64,000 bases of DNA from JAJDXW01 sp965223775. GTDB lineage: Bacteria > Pseudomonadota > Gammaproteobacteria > HK1. The translations under genes and the position numbers were made by a program. Below the pieces are notes generated by a model. It did no database searches. It was not told the origin of the DNA and was given only the letters and a program-made list of their open reading frames with translations. Positions 51,613 to 60,172 of the stretch are shown piece after piece (position 1 is the first letter of the stretch; each line of letters opens with the position of its first letter). The stretch lies in NCBI GenBank assembly GCA_965223775.1, contig OZ245021.1, positions 2,976,001-3,040,000 on the forward strand, given 5' to 3'.

Positions 51613-53667
51613 GTGACCCGAGACATCCACATCGGCGTCGACGTCGGCGGGACCTTCACCGATGTCGTGGTCGCGATCGGCGGCGAAGACCGAATCATCC
51701 TCCACAAGCTGCCGTCCACGCCCGAACGCCCCGACCAGGCGATAGTCCGGGGGATCCGAGAGGTCCTGGCGTCGCAGTCGCTCGAGGCCGCGGCCGTGGC
51801 CCGCCTCTCCCACGGCACCACCGTCGGCACGAATGCATTGATACAGGGCCGGGGCGGAAGGATCGCGCTGGTCACCACCGAAGGTTTTCGGGACCTGCTG
51901 GAGATCGGTCGCCAGACCCGGCCCAAGGTGTACGACATCCACCTCGACCATCCGAAGCCATTGGTCGAGCGGGGGCTGCGACTGGAGGTCCCGGAGCGGC
52001 GGCTCGCGGACGGGACCGTGCACCGCGCCCTGGACGAGGAGCGGCTGCGGGAAGTCGCCGGAATCATCCGGCGCGAGGCAGTGGACTGCGTCGTGGTCTG
52101 CTTTCTCCACTCCTATGCCTTCCCGGAGCACGAACGGCGTGCGGTGAGGATTCTCTCCGCCGAGCTGCCCGACACGGTGCGGATCATTGCGTCTTCCGCG
52201 GTGTATCCCGAGTTCCGGGAGTTCGAGCGGTTCTCGACCGCGGTGCTGAACGGGGCCCTGCTGACCACCATGGGGGTCTACCTCGACCGCCTCACCGGAG
52301 AAGTCTCCGGTCTCGGAATCCATGCGGAACCGAAGATCAGCCAGAGCACCGGGGGATTGATGTCGGTCGAGATGGCCCGTCGCTATCCGATCCGCGCCTC
52401 GTTGTCCGGGCCGGCGGCCGGCGTGCTGGGCGCCGCCCGGCGAGCCGAAGCGGCCGGGTTCCATGACCTCATCACCCTCGACGTGGGCGGCACGAGCGCC
52501 GATGTCAGCCTCTTGCGGAAGGCCCGGCCGGCCGAGGTGCACGAGCGAACACTCGCGGGCTTCCCGTTGCGCTTGCCGGCCCTCGACGTGAACGCGGTCG
52601 GGGCGGGGGGCGGCTCGGTTGCGTGGATCGATCACGACGGGCTCCTGAAGGTCGGGCCCCGGAGCGCCGGTGCCGTGCCGGGGCCCGCCTGCTACGCGAC
52701 GGGCGGCGCCGAGGCGACCGTCACCGACGCGAACGTGGTGCTGGGCCGGCTGAACGACGCCGCGCTGCTGGACGGCCAGATGCCGATCGAACGAGCGCTC
52801 GCCCGCGAGGCCGTCGATCGTCTCGCGGCGAAGCTCGATCTCGGTCTCCAGGAAACCGCCCTTGGAATCATCCGGGTCGCCTGCGCCACGATGGTCAAGG
52901 CCATCCGATCGATTTCCGTCGAGCGCGGGCACAATCCGGCCGAGTTCGCCCTGTTCGTCTATGGCGGGGCGGGACCGCTCCACGCGGTCGACGTGGCGCA
53001 CGAGCTCGAGATCGGCACCGTCATCGTGCCCCCGAACCCAGGGATGCTCTGCGCCGACGGCGCGCTCAACTCGGCGCTTCGCAACGACTTCGTCCGGACC
53101 CTGCTCGAGCGGCTCGACGAGGATCGGATCGGGGCCGCCAACGAGGCTCGAGAGGAGCTCATTGGCGAGGCGGATTCCTGGTTCGAGGCCGAGGGGCTCC
53201 CGCACCCAGGGCGCTCGCTGGAGTGGACCGTCGATCTGCGCTATCTCGGCCAGAACTACGAGATCCAGGTGCCCTGGAGCGGGCGGAGGTTCGATACGAA
53301 CGCCATCTCGGATCTGACGGCCGCTTTCCACGCCGCGCACGAGCACCAGTACGGCTTCGCCTCCGCGGCCGAGACGATCCAGTTCGTGAGTCTCAAGGTC
53401 AAGTCGGTCGGCGCACTGCCATCCCCTCCGATCCCGCGCCTCGATCCGAGGCCGGACGCGGCGCCGGCAAGCGATCGGGATACCGTTTTCGAGCCGGGCG
53501 GCGCCCGGCGGAGCCCGGTCTACCGCCGGAACGAACTCGCACCGGAGCAGGTCGTCGATGGTCCGGCGATCGTGGAGCAGATCGACACGACGGTGCTTGT
53601 GTTCCCCGGGGACCGGGTGGTCGTGGACACTTGGGGAAATCTGGTGATCACACTGGGTAGGGAGTGA
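51613..53667 (+). CDS. hyuA: Hydantoinase/oxoprolinase subunit A (HyuA)
   Basis: 684 residues, an ATP-dependent amidohydrolase subunit of the acetate/sugar-kinase superfamily. It has HIGVDVGGTFTDVVVAIGG at the start (phosphate 1), RLSHGTTVGTNALIQG, DVGGTSADVSLL (phosphate 2) and GGAGPLHAVDVAHELEI. With HyuB it hydrolyses hydantoins, N-methylhydantoin or 5-oxoproline, or carboxylates ketones in acetone-carboxylase relatives. GTG 51613 is used. TTG 51607 is an alternative. A 163-bp gap separates it from the FMO-like gene. Confidence 0.93.
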   Translation: MTRDIHIGVDVGGTFTDVVVAIGGEDRIILHKLPSTPERPDQAIVRGIREVLASQSLEAAAVARLSHGTTVGTNALIQGRGGRIALVTTEGFRDLLEIGRQTRPKVYDIHLDHPKPLVERGLRLEVPERRLADGTVHRALDEERLREVAGIIRREAVDCVVVCFLHSYAFPEHERRAVRILSAELPDTVRIIASSAVYPEFREFERFSTAVLNGALLTTMGVYLDRLTGEVSGLGIHAEPKISQSTGGLMSVEMARRYPIRASLSGPAAGVLGAARRAEAAGFHDLITLDVGGTSADVSLLRKARPAEVHERTLAGFPLRLPALDVNAVGAGGGSVAWIDHDGLLKVGPRSAGAVPGPACYATGGAEATVTDANVVLGRLNDAALLDGQMPIERALAREAVDRLAAKLDLGLQETALGIIRVACATMVKAIRSISVERGHNPAEFALFVYGGAGPLHAVDVAHELEIGTVIVPPNPGMLCADGALNSALRNDFVRTLLERLDEDRIGAANEAREELIGEADSWFEAEGLPHPGRSLEWTVDLRYLGQNYEIQVPWSGRRFDTNAISDLTAAFHAAHEHQYGFASAAETIQFVSLKVKSVGALPSPPIPRLDPRPDAAPASDRDTVFEPGGARRSPVYRRNELAPEQVVDGPAIVEQIDTTVLVFPGDRVVVDTWGNLVITLGRE

Positions 53668-53670
53668 GCG

Positions 53671-55338
53671 ATGGCGATGACCCCGATCGAGGTCGAGGTG
53701 CTGCGCAACGCGATGAGCAGCATTGCCGACGAAGCATATATCTCACTCATGAAGAGCGCCTACTCGACCAATATCAAGGAGCGCCGGGACCACTCCACCG
53801 CGATCTTCGATTCCGAGGGGCGGGTGATCGTGCAGGGCGAGAGCATGCCACTCCACCTCGCATCGATGCTGGGCCTGGTCGAGGTGATTCTCGAGAAATT
53901 CGACCATGCCGCCATTGCGCCCGGCGACATGTTCATCTCCAACGACCCGTTCGTCGGCCGCGGATCGCATCTCCCGGACGTCGCCATGGTGATGCCGGTG
54001 TTTTCGGGCGAAGAGCTGGTCCTCTTCGTATCCAACATCGCGCATCACGCAGACATTGGCGGCATGGCGCCGGGCTCGATGGCGGGCGGGATGACCGAGA
54101 TCTACCAGGAGGGGCTTCGCATTCCGCCCATCCGCCTGTTCCGCGGCGGGGAGCTCGTTCGCGACGTGATGGATCTCATCCTGCTGAACGTGCGGGTGCC
54201 GGAGGAGCGGCGGGGTGACTACAACGCCCAGATCGCGGCCAACCGGCTGAGCGCACGGCGCTGCGGGAGACTGATCGAGAAGTGGACGGTCCCGGTGATC
54301 CGGGAAGGCTGCCAGCGCATCGTCGAGGCCGTCGAGAAGCGGATCAGGGCGTCGGTCGCGGCCCTGCCGGACGGCGAGTACCGGTTCGAGGACATCCTCG
54401 ACGACGACGGCATGGGGACGGAGGAGATCGCGATCCGGGTGCGGGTCGAAATCGCTGGTGAACGGATTCGGTTCGACTTCGCCGGCACCGCGCCCCAGGT
54501 CCGGGGCAATATCAACGTCACCATGGCCGGGCTTCAGGCCTGCTGTCTGTACGCGATGAAGGTGCTGGTGGACCCCGAGTGTCCCCAGAATCACGGGATG
54601 CTGGCGCCGGTCGAGATCCGTGCGCCGGAGGGAACGATCGTCAACGCCGCGTTCCCCGCCGCGTCGGCCGCCCGCGCCCAGACCGGTCAGCGCATTGCGG
54701 ATGCCATATTCGGCGCGCTTGCGAGGGCCCTGCCGGATCGGATCATCGCGGCCGGCAACGGCGCCAACACGGCCGCCTCGTTCTTCGGCCGCAGCCCGGA
54801 TGGGCGCTACTACGTCTACCTGGAAACGCTGGGAGGGGGAGCGGGCGCCCGCTCGTACGCCGACGGAACGGACGGCGTGCAGGTGCACATGACCAACACT
54901 TCGAACCTGCCGATCGAGGCGCTCGAGAACGAATATCCGCTGATGATCGAGCGCTACGAGCTGGTGCAGGATTCGGGCGGCGCGGGCGCCTGGAGGGGCG
55001 GCCTCGGCCTGCGGCGAATCTACCGCCCCATCAGCCACGTGGTGAACTTCAGCGGCCAGGGCGAACGCTGCGTGAACACGCCCTGGGGCGTCTTCGGGGG
55101 TGGGCCCGGGGCGACCGGCCGCTTCGAGCTCCGCACCGACGACGGCGAATTGACCCGGATCGCGAACAAGCCCTCGTCGCTCCGGATCGCTCCGGACACG
55201 GCGATCGTGGTGACCACGGCCGGGGCCGGCGGCTACGGCCCGCCCGCCGAACGCACCGCCGCGGCGCTCGCCGAGGACCGCCGCAGCGGCAAGTTCAGTG
55301 CCGAGTACCTGGACCGGGAGTATGGTCGGTCCGGATGA
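53671..55338 (+). CDS. hyuB: Hydantoinase/oxoprolinase subunit B (HyuB)
   Basis: 555 residues. It has MTPIEVEVLRNAMSSIADEA, HSTAIFDSEGRVIVQGES, GDMFISNDPFVGRGSHLPDV, ISNIAHHADIGGMAPGS (as SNIAHHADIGG) and NSGGAGAWRGGLG-like DSGGAGAWRGGLGLRR near the C-terminus, all HyuB hallmarks with metal-binding His/Asp. It starts 3 bp after hyuA, forming the catalytic partner. It ends the rightward operon of the divergent cluster. Confidence 0.93.
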   Translation: MAMTPIEVEVLRNAMSSIADEAYISLMKSAYSTNIKERRDHSTAIFDSEGRVIVQGESMPLHLASMLGLVEVILEKFDHAAIAPGDMFISNDPFVGRGSHLPDVAMVMPVFSGEELVLFVSNIAHHADIGGMAPGSMAGGMTEIYQEGLRIPPIRLFRGGELVRDVMDLILLNVRVPEERRGDYNAQIAANRLSARRCGRLIEKWTVPVIREGCQRIVEAVEKRIRASVAALPDGEYRFEDILDDDGMGTEEIAIRVRVEIAGERIRFDFAGTAPQVRGNINVTMAGLQACCLYAMKVLVDPECPQNHGMLAPVEIRAPEGTIVNAAFPAASAARAQTGQRIADAIFGALARALPDRIIAAGNGANTAASFFGRSPDGRYYVYLETLGGGAGARSYADGTDGVQVHMTNTSNLPIEALENEYPLMIERYELVQDSGGAGAWRGGLGLRRIYRPISHVVNFSGQGERCVNTPWGVFGGGPGATGRFELRTDDGELTRIANKPSSLRIAPDTAIVVTTAGAGGYGPPAERTAAALAEDRRSGKFSAEYLDREYGRSG

Positions 55339-55458
55339 ATACCCTCGGATGCAGGGCGCTCCCGGCGGCGCCCGCGCCCCGCCGGGCGAAACGGAGGCCG
55401 GCCCCCCGCCCCGGGACGGAACGCGACCGGCCGTGCACCGCGGGCGCATCGCCGGCCC

Positions 55459-56135
55459 CTACCACCGGATGGCGCCGCGCAGCATGACGCCGTGCTCGGC
55501 GTCGGCGCCCAGCGCCTCGCGGCGCGTGGCGTCGAGCCCGATCTCGAAGCCGGGGTCGCCCGGCCGCGCCGAGGTCAGGCGCCAGCCGAGCCGGTAGTCG
55601 CGGCTCGTGTCCGAGAGGCCGATGCCGAGGTTCGGCGTGCCGGTGAAGCCGCCGCCGAACAGGGCGATGCCGTAGCCAAGCTCGGCCTCCAGACGGCCCG
55701 CGCTCGCGGTGCCGCCATTGTCGCCTGCCCCGGCCCCCGAGCCGGGGTCCGCGGCGAGGCCGGCGAGCGTCTCGCGGCCGAGGAGCGCGTCCATGCCGCC
55801 CGTCGGCGAGCCGCCCCAGCCCTGGCGCAGCCTCAGCGCGAACCCCCGGTCCGTCGAAGGCCGCGGGTCCCAGGTGAAGGAGGCGCTCGCGCCCCATTCG
55901 CGGAAGCCCGACGCCTCGTGGGCGACGAGCCCCCGCGCCTTCAGATCGAGCGCCACGCCCTGGCGCGGCGCCGCGAAGGCGAGGCCGCCGCCGAGGTCGA
56001 CGCCGAGCCCGGTCTCGGCGTCGCCGCCGTCGAGCCGCGCGCCGAGCTCGAACGACGGCGTCAGCACCATGCCCGCGGCATCGCCGCCGAGCGCGAAGCG
56101 CCGCGAGCCCTCGATACCCGTGCGCAGCCGCCTGA
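55459..56135 (-). pseudogene. C-terminal fragment of an outer-membrane beta-barrel (autotransporter-like) gene
   Basis: About 220 codons with alternating barrel strands (LTPSFELGARLDGGDAETGL; GVALDLKARGLVAHEASGF; FALRLRQGWG; AELGYGIALFGGGFTGTPNL), ending in an outer-membrane signature, aromatic last residue (RGAIRW). It looks like only the translocator end of a much larger surface protein. There is no signal peptide, and homology fades upstream of about 56135. ATG 56070 is an internal methionine, not a real start. Probably a remnant. Confidence 0.6.
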
Positions 56136-56321
56136 GAGCGCGAGCAGCGCCGCTACGGCGAGCGCGTGGGCGGAGCGGACGAGGCTGCGCCGGGCGCCGG
56201 CGGAGCGCGCGGGACCCGCCGCCCGGCCGGCGGCGGATGCGGCATGTGTAGAAGGTGAGGAGCCGCCGCCCCGGCGGGGCGGCCGGCGGTCAGGCGGCAT
56301 TGGCGGGTCGGCCTGCTCCCG

Positions 56322-56426
56322 CGCTCGGCGCTCGGCGCTCGGCGCTCGGCGCTCGGCGCTCGGCGCTCGGCGCTCGGCGCTCGGCGCTCGGCGCTCGGCG
56401 CTCGGCGCTCGGCGCTCGGCGCTCTC
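56322..56426. repeat. Heptanucleotide minisatellite (CGCTCGG)n, about 15 copies
   Basis: A perfect head-to-tail array of the 7-mer CGCTCGG covers about 105 bp. Because 7 is not a multiple of 3, each unit gained or lost would shift any frame crossing it. It lies between the barrel fragment and the LysR promoter region, in DNA with no convincing gene. Confidence 0.9.
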
Positions 56427-56785
56427 AATTAAGGCTAAACAGACAGTCTCCAACCACTTCGCACAAATCAAGTCCATCGCCGTACCGCCCCTGTTCGCGC
56501 CCGGTGACTTCAGCGGTGTCCATGGCAGCACCGCTTGACGGGAGCGGAGCATAACGAACTTTCAAGCGATTGCAAGTGCGATATTTTTTTACTATAACAA
56601 TAATATAATTTTCTTAATGCGCCCGCCCAAATTCCGCTGGAAAACTCCCTCGATGCACGTATACAAGGGTGAAACGGCACTCCGACGGGACTTTCTCGGG
56701 AGGTATTATGAGAAAGATGTATTTGTGAAATTACGAAGTATTTGTTGATTTACCTCCAATTCCACGGTTCCCGGCGCCCCGATTC
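56427..56785. other. AT-rich intergenic stretch before the LysR fragment
   Basis: 359 bp without a supported gene. Base composition drops sharply (long A/T runs at 56579-56622, such as ATATTTTTTTACTATAA) compared with the GC-rich window, which suggests foreign or regulatory DNA. Several TATAAT-like words occur, but no unique promoter can be assigned. Confidence 0.5.
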
Positions 56786-57427
56786 GTGATTCCCCTGCCG
56801 CCCCTCGACTGCCTGCGCTTCTTCGAAGCTGCCGCCCGGCACCAGAGCTTCGCCCTTGCCGCCGACGAGCTCGGCGTCTCCGCCGCCGCCGTCGGCCACC
56901 GCATCCGCACCCTGGAGCAGCATCTCGACGCCGAGCTGTTCGAGCGCCGGCGGCGCAGCGTGCGCCTCAACCGCCGCGGCCGCGCCTACCTGAAGGAAGT
57001 GCAGCGCATCCTCGCCGAGGTCCACGGCGTCTCCGAGCGCCAGCGCACGACCCCCCGGCGGGTGCGCATCGTCTCGGTCGAGGCGGTGGCCGAGAAGTGG
57101 CTGCTGCCGAGGCTCGCCTCGTTCAGGGCGGCCCATCCCGGCATCGCCATCGAGCTCGAGACCAACCACCGGAGCGTCGACCCGGCGCGGCGCGACTTCG
57201 ACGCCTGGCTCGCCTGTTCGGGCGAGACCTCCGCGCCGCGCCCGCTGAGCCGGCGCGAGGACACGCTGCTCGAGGAAACCCTCTACAAGGAGCTGCTGCC
57301 GGTGTGCAGCCCGGCGCTCATCGCCGCGCGCGGCCGCCTCCGCGGCCCGGCCGAGCAGATTCGCACATCGGCGACGACGCCATCAATCTGCCGCTGGGCG
57401 CGATGCGTCGGGAAGCTTCGAGCGTAG
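56786..57427 (+). pseudogene. LysR-family regulator, truncated (GcvA-like N-terminal half)
   Basis: From GTG 56786 the product starts with a winged helix (PLPPLDCLRFFEAAARHQSF; ALAADELGVSAAAVGHRIRTLEQHLDAELFER) and the first part of an effector domain (VRIVSVEAVAEKWLLPRLASF). It loses LysR character at about residue 190 (near 57360). Intact members have about 300 residues. The last ~20 residues are junction sequence. DNA binding might survive, but effector sensing should not. The AT-rich upstream stretch fits a LysR-regulated promoter. Confidence 0.75.
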
Positions 57428-57559
57428 ACAAGAAAGTGGTATGTAAGTTGTCGGTTGACAGGCGACATGGTAGCGTCGCGCCATGATCGCATCGTCCCGG
57501 CACCGCGGGCTGAAGGCGCTCTACGATGGCAGGACGGCGCACCATGGGAAGCCAGGATC

Positions 57560-57797
57560 GACACGGTGGTGCGGCGGAGTGGTATCCGCCCGCTTCCAGA
57601 AAATCTGCGAAGACCGTGCCGAATTCCACACCGACCACCTCGACGCACAGAACAATGTCGAAGTCCTTGGTGGCCCGGAACGGACGCCCGGCTTCGCCGA
57701 AAAGAATATCGCAGGCAGCGCCGCCAATCAGCGCGTAGCTTTCTTCGTGCCCGGCGAAATACGCCCGGAACCGGTCGAGTCCCCTCACCATGTCCAT
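57560..57797 (-). pseudogene. AbiEii-like nucleotidyltransferase toxin, N-terminal remnant
   Basis: From ATG 57797 the first ~75 codons read FRAYFAGHEESYALIGGAACDILF and RATKDFDIVLCVEVVGVEFG. This is the minimal nucleotidyltransferase pattern (GG..., then DxD as TKDFDIVL) of AbiEii-type toxins. Downstream of about 57570 the frame is unrelated. Such toxins pair with an AbiEi-like antitoxin encoded just upstream, and remnants of that gene overlap here. A truncated, presumably inactive toxin. Confidence 0.65.
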
Positions 57798-58037
57798 TGC
57801 TCCAGTAGCCGGTCGACCGCCATCGACAAGCGCTCGTCGGCGCTATCCCAAAACTGTGCGAAGAGAGAAAGAGGATCGACCATATGCTTCTGCGCCAATA
57901 CCCGCGGATCGTATCGCCAGGTCGTCAGCGCCCCCTGGAGGCCCCGACCCCGGGAAGCCGCGGGGACGGGCTGAGGATTGTGCGTAATCAGGAGCTTCTT
58001 TGGGACGGGGCGGCGGGAGATCTCGACGCGGACCTGA
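57785..58037 (-). pseudogene. C-terminal remnant of the AbiEi-like partner gene, cut by the IS
   Basis: Minus-strand frame ending at 57785. It reads VEISRRPVPKKLLITHNPQP, then TTWRYDPRVLAQKHMVDPLS and LFAQFWDSADERLSMAVDRL. The W-Y-x-P...VDPLSL...D-DER pattern is familiar from the tail of antitoxin-side genes next to AbiEii-like nucleotidyltransferases. It overlaps the toxin start by 13 nt as coupled TA genes do. Its 5' part is missing: at 58038 the IS1634-type element begins. Confidence 0.55.
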
Positions 58038-58054
58038 CCTAGCCCAACTTTACC
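58038..58054 (+). repeat. Left terminal inverted repeat of the IS
   Basis: CCTAGCCCAACTTTACC, perfect inverse of 60086-60102. Confidence 0.9.
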
Positions 58055-58201
58055 TTTGCGAGCTGTGATTGGCCGGGATTTGCCGCGGATTGGGCGGTTT
58101 TTGGAGCGTAAGTGATTGATTGATGGTGGAGGGGCTGATGTAGTGCCATAAAATATTCTGTATGTATTGCATCGGGGCGCCCCACGCGCTACCGTACCGC
58201 G

Positions 58202-59998
58202 ATGTTCATCCGCCGCACCCAAACCCGCAGCACCGACACCGGCGAGGCGTACTTCACCCATCGCCTCGTTCGCTCCGAGCGAGTCGGCTCCAAGGTACGC
58301 CAACGCACCTTGCTCAATCTGGGACGACACTTCGAGATCGCGCAACACCACTGGCCGGCCCTTTGCCGACGGATCGACGAGATCCTCACCGGCCAGCTCC
58401 AACTCGACCCCGATGGCCCCCCGGGGCTGGAAACCCACGCCCAGCGTATCGCCGCCCAACTGCTCGCGCGCGCCGACGCCCCCGACGATGGACCCGATAT
58501 CCAACGAGTGGACGTCGATTCGCTCGAACTCGTGCGCCCACGCTCGGTCGGCGTGGAGCACGTCGGGTTGTGGGCGATGGACCAGCTCGCACTTCGCACC
58601 AGGCTCCCGGAGCTGGGGCTGTCCGGGTCGCTGTGCGCGGCGGCCATCGGCTCGGTCATCGCCCGCATGGCTCGTCCGGGCTCGGAACGCGCGACGCGGC
58701 GCTGGCTCGGCGAACGAAGCGCTCTTGGCGAGTTGCTGGAGGTGGATTTCCAGACCATGGGGCCGATGCAGCTGTATCGCGCCTCGGACGCGCTCATGGC
58801 ACACCGCGAGGCCATCGAACGCCACCTGTTCGACCGGGCGATGGGGCTGTTCGACCTGCACCCCACGGTCACGCTGTATGACCTGACCAACACCTTCTTC
58901 GAGGGCGAGGCGGCGCGTCAGCCCAACGCCCAGCGCGGGCACTCCAAGGACAAACGCACCGATTGCCCCCTGCTCACCTTGGCGCTGGTGCTCGATTCGA
59001 GCGGCTTCGTGCGTCGCTCCAAGGTGTTCGCCGGCAACGTGCGAGAACACCACACGGTGGCCGAAATGCTCGAAGCGCTCAACGCCCCGCGCGAGGCGCT
59101 CGTGGTGATGGACCGCGGAATCGCCACCGAGGACCGCGTGCAGTGGCTGCGCAACCACGGCTATCGGTACCTGGTGGTCAGCCGCGAACGCATCCGCCAG
59201 TTCGACCCCGACGCGGCGCAGCGCATCGAGACCGCCCAGCGCCAAGGCGTGCACCTGCACAAGGTCGTGTCCGAAGACGGCCAAGAGGCGCGCCTGTACT
59301 GCTTCTCCGAGGAACGCGCCGCCAAGGAACGCGGCATCGTCGAGCGCTTCGCCCGGCGCTTCGAGACCGCCCTGACCGCACTGTCCGACGGATTGTCCCG
59401 ACCGCGCACCCGCAAACGCGTCGACCAGGTCTGGGAACGTATCGGCCGGCTCAAGGCGAAAAACCAACGCGTCGCCCAGCACTACGACATCGAACTGGAC
59501 ACCGACCCCAGCGCCGAGCGCGCCACCGCGGTGCGCTTCACCCGCCGCCCGGTCGAAGGCTCGATGATGACCCATCCGGGGGTGTATTGCCTGCGCAGCA
59601 ATCAAACCGATTGGGACGAGGAAACCCTGTGGCGAACCTATGTCACCCTCACCGACCTCGAGGCCGTCTTCCGCTCACTGAAATCGGAACTCGGACTGCG
59701 ACCCATCTTCCACCACAAGCCCATCCGCGCCGAAGGACATCTGTTCATCACCGTCATCGCCTACCAGCTCGTACAGCTCATCCGACGACGCCTGCGCGAA
59801 GCCGGCGAGCACGCGAGCTGGAACACCATTCGACGGATCCTCGAAGGACAACAGCGCATCACCGCCACCTTCCGACGCGCCGATGGGCGCACCTTGCATG
59901 TACGCAAAGCCACCCGCGCCGAACCGCCCCAGCAGGCCATCTACGACGCCCTGGGCATCGACCCCGCACCCGGAGCGACCCGCAAGACCATCGTGTGA
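58202..59998 (+). CDS. IS1634-family transposase
   Basis: 598 residues of the IS4-superfamily DDE type. The first Asp is in LYDLTNTFFEGEA, followed by RGHSKDKRTDCPLLTLALVLD. The second Asp is in ALVVMDRGIATEDRV and the Glu follows in TDLEAVFRSLKSELGLRPIFHH (YREK-like region). It ends QLVQLIRRRLREAGEHASW. It is full length and without frameshift, so the element may still be active. ATG 58202 gives the usual MFIRRTQTRS N-terminus. Confidence 0.95.
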   Translation: MFIRRTQTRSTDTGEAYFTHRLVRSERVGSKVRQRTLLNLGRHFEIAQHHWPALCRRIDEILTGQLQLDPDGPPGLETHAQRIAAQLLARADAPDDGPDIQRVDVDSLELVRPRSVGVEHVGLWAMDQLALRTRLPELGLSGSLCAAAIGSVIARMARPGSERATRRWLGERSALGELLEVDFQTMGPMQLYRASDALMAHREAIERHLFDRAMGLFDLHPTVTLYDLTNTFFEGEAARQPNAQRGHSKDKRTDCPLLTLALVLDSSGFVRRSKVFAGNVREHHTVAEMLEALNAPREALVVMDRGIATEDRVQWLRNHGYRYLVVSRERIRQFDPDAAQRIETAQRQGVHLHKVVSEDGQEARLYCFSEERAAKERGIVERFARRFETALTALSDGLSRPRTRKRVDQVWERIGRLKAKNQRVAQHYDIELDTDPSAERATAVRFTRRPVEGSMMTHPGVYCLRSNQTDWDEETLWRTYVTLTDLEAVFRSLKSELGLRPIFHHKPIRAEGHLFITVIAYQLVQLIRRRLREAGEHASWNTIRRILEGQQRITATFRRADGRTLHVRKATRAEPPQQAIYDALGIDPAPGATRKTIV

Positions 59999-60085
59999 AA
60001 TCACCATCGGGGTGAAAATGTAGTGCCACACGCCCGCTCTGAACATCGTAACTATATGAGTTGTAAGACTCGTGCCGGGGGGTAG

Positions 60086-60102
60086 GGTAAAGTTGGGCTA
60101 GG
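60086..60102 (-). repeat. Right terminal inverted repeat of the IS
   Basis: GGTAAAGTTGGGCTAGG, perfect inverse of 58038-58054. The 70 bp to its right hold no remnant of the interrupted gene. Confidence 0.9.
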
Positions 60103-60172
60103 AGTCTGCGCCGCAGGGCCCGCGCGCCTCTACCGGACGCTTCGGGCGTCATCCTCGCGTCTGCGGATCGAC

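Larger units (their letters stand above)
58038..60102 (+). mobile_element. IS1634-family insertion sequence
   Basis: 2065-bp element with perfect 17-bp terminal inverted repeats CCTAGCCCAACTTTACC (58038-58054) and GGTAAAGTTGGGCTAGG (60086-60102), containing one long transposase gene. It interrupts the AbiEi-like remnant. The flanks (CCTGA on the left, AGTCT on the right) do not form a direct repeat, and the missing 5' part of the interrupted gene is not found on the right. So a deletion or rearrangement followed insertion. Confidence 0.88.

Noticed and set aside
56322..56426. CRISPR array
   Set aside because: Head-to-tail 7-mers with no spacers and no cas genes anywhere in the window. It is a minisatellite.
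57428..57559. Continuation of the LysR gene or a separate small gene
   Set aside because: Short frames exist, but none continues the LysR effector domain or has a recognisable start.
58033..60107. Target-site duplication flanking the IS1634-type element
   Set aside because: CCTGA on the left and AGTCT on the right do not match, nor do shifted alternatives.
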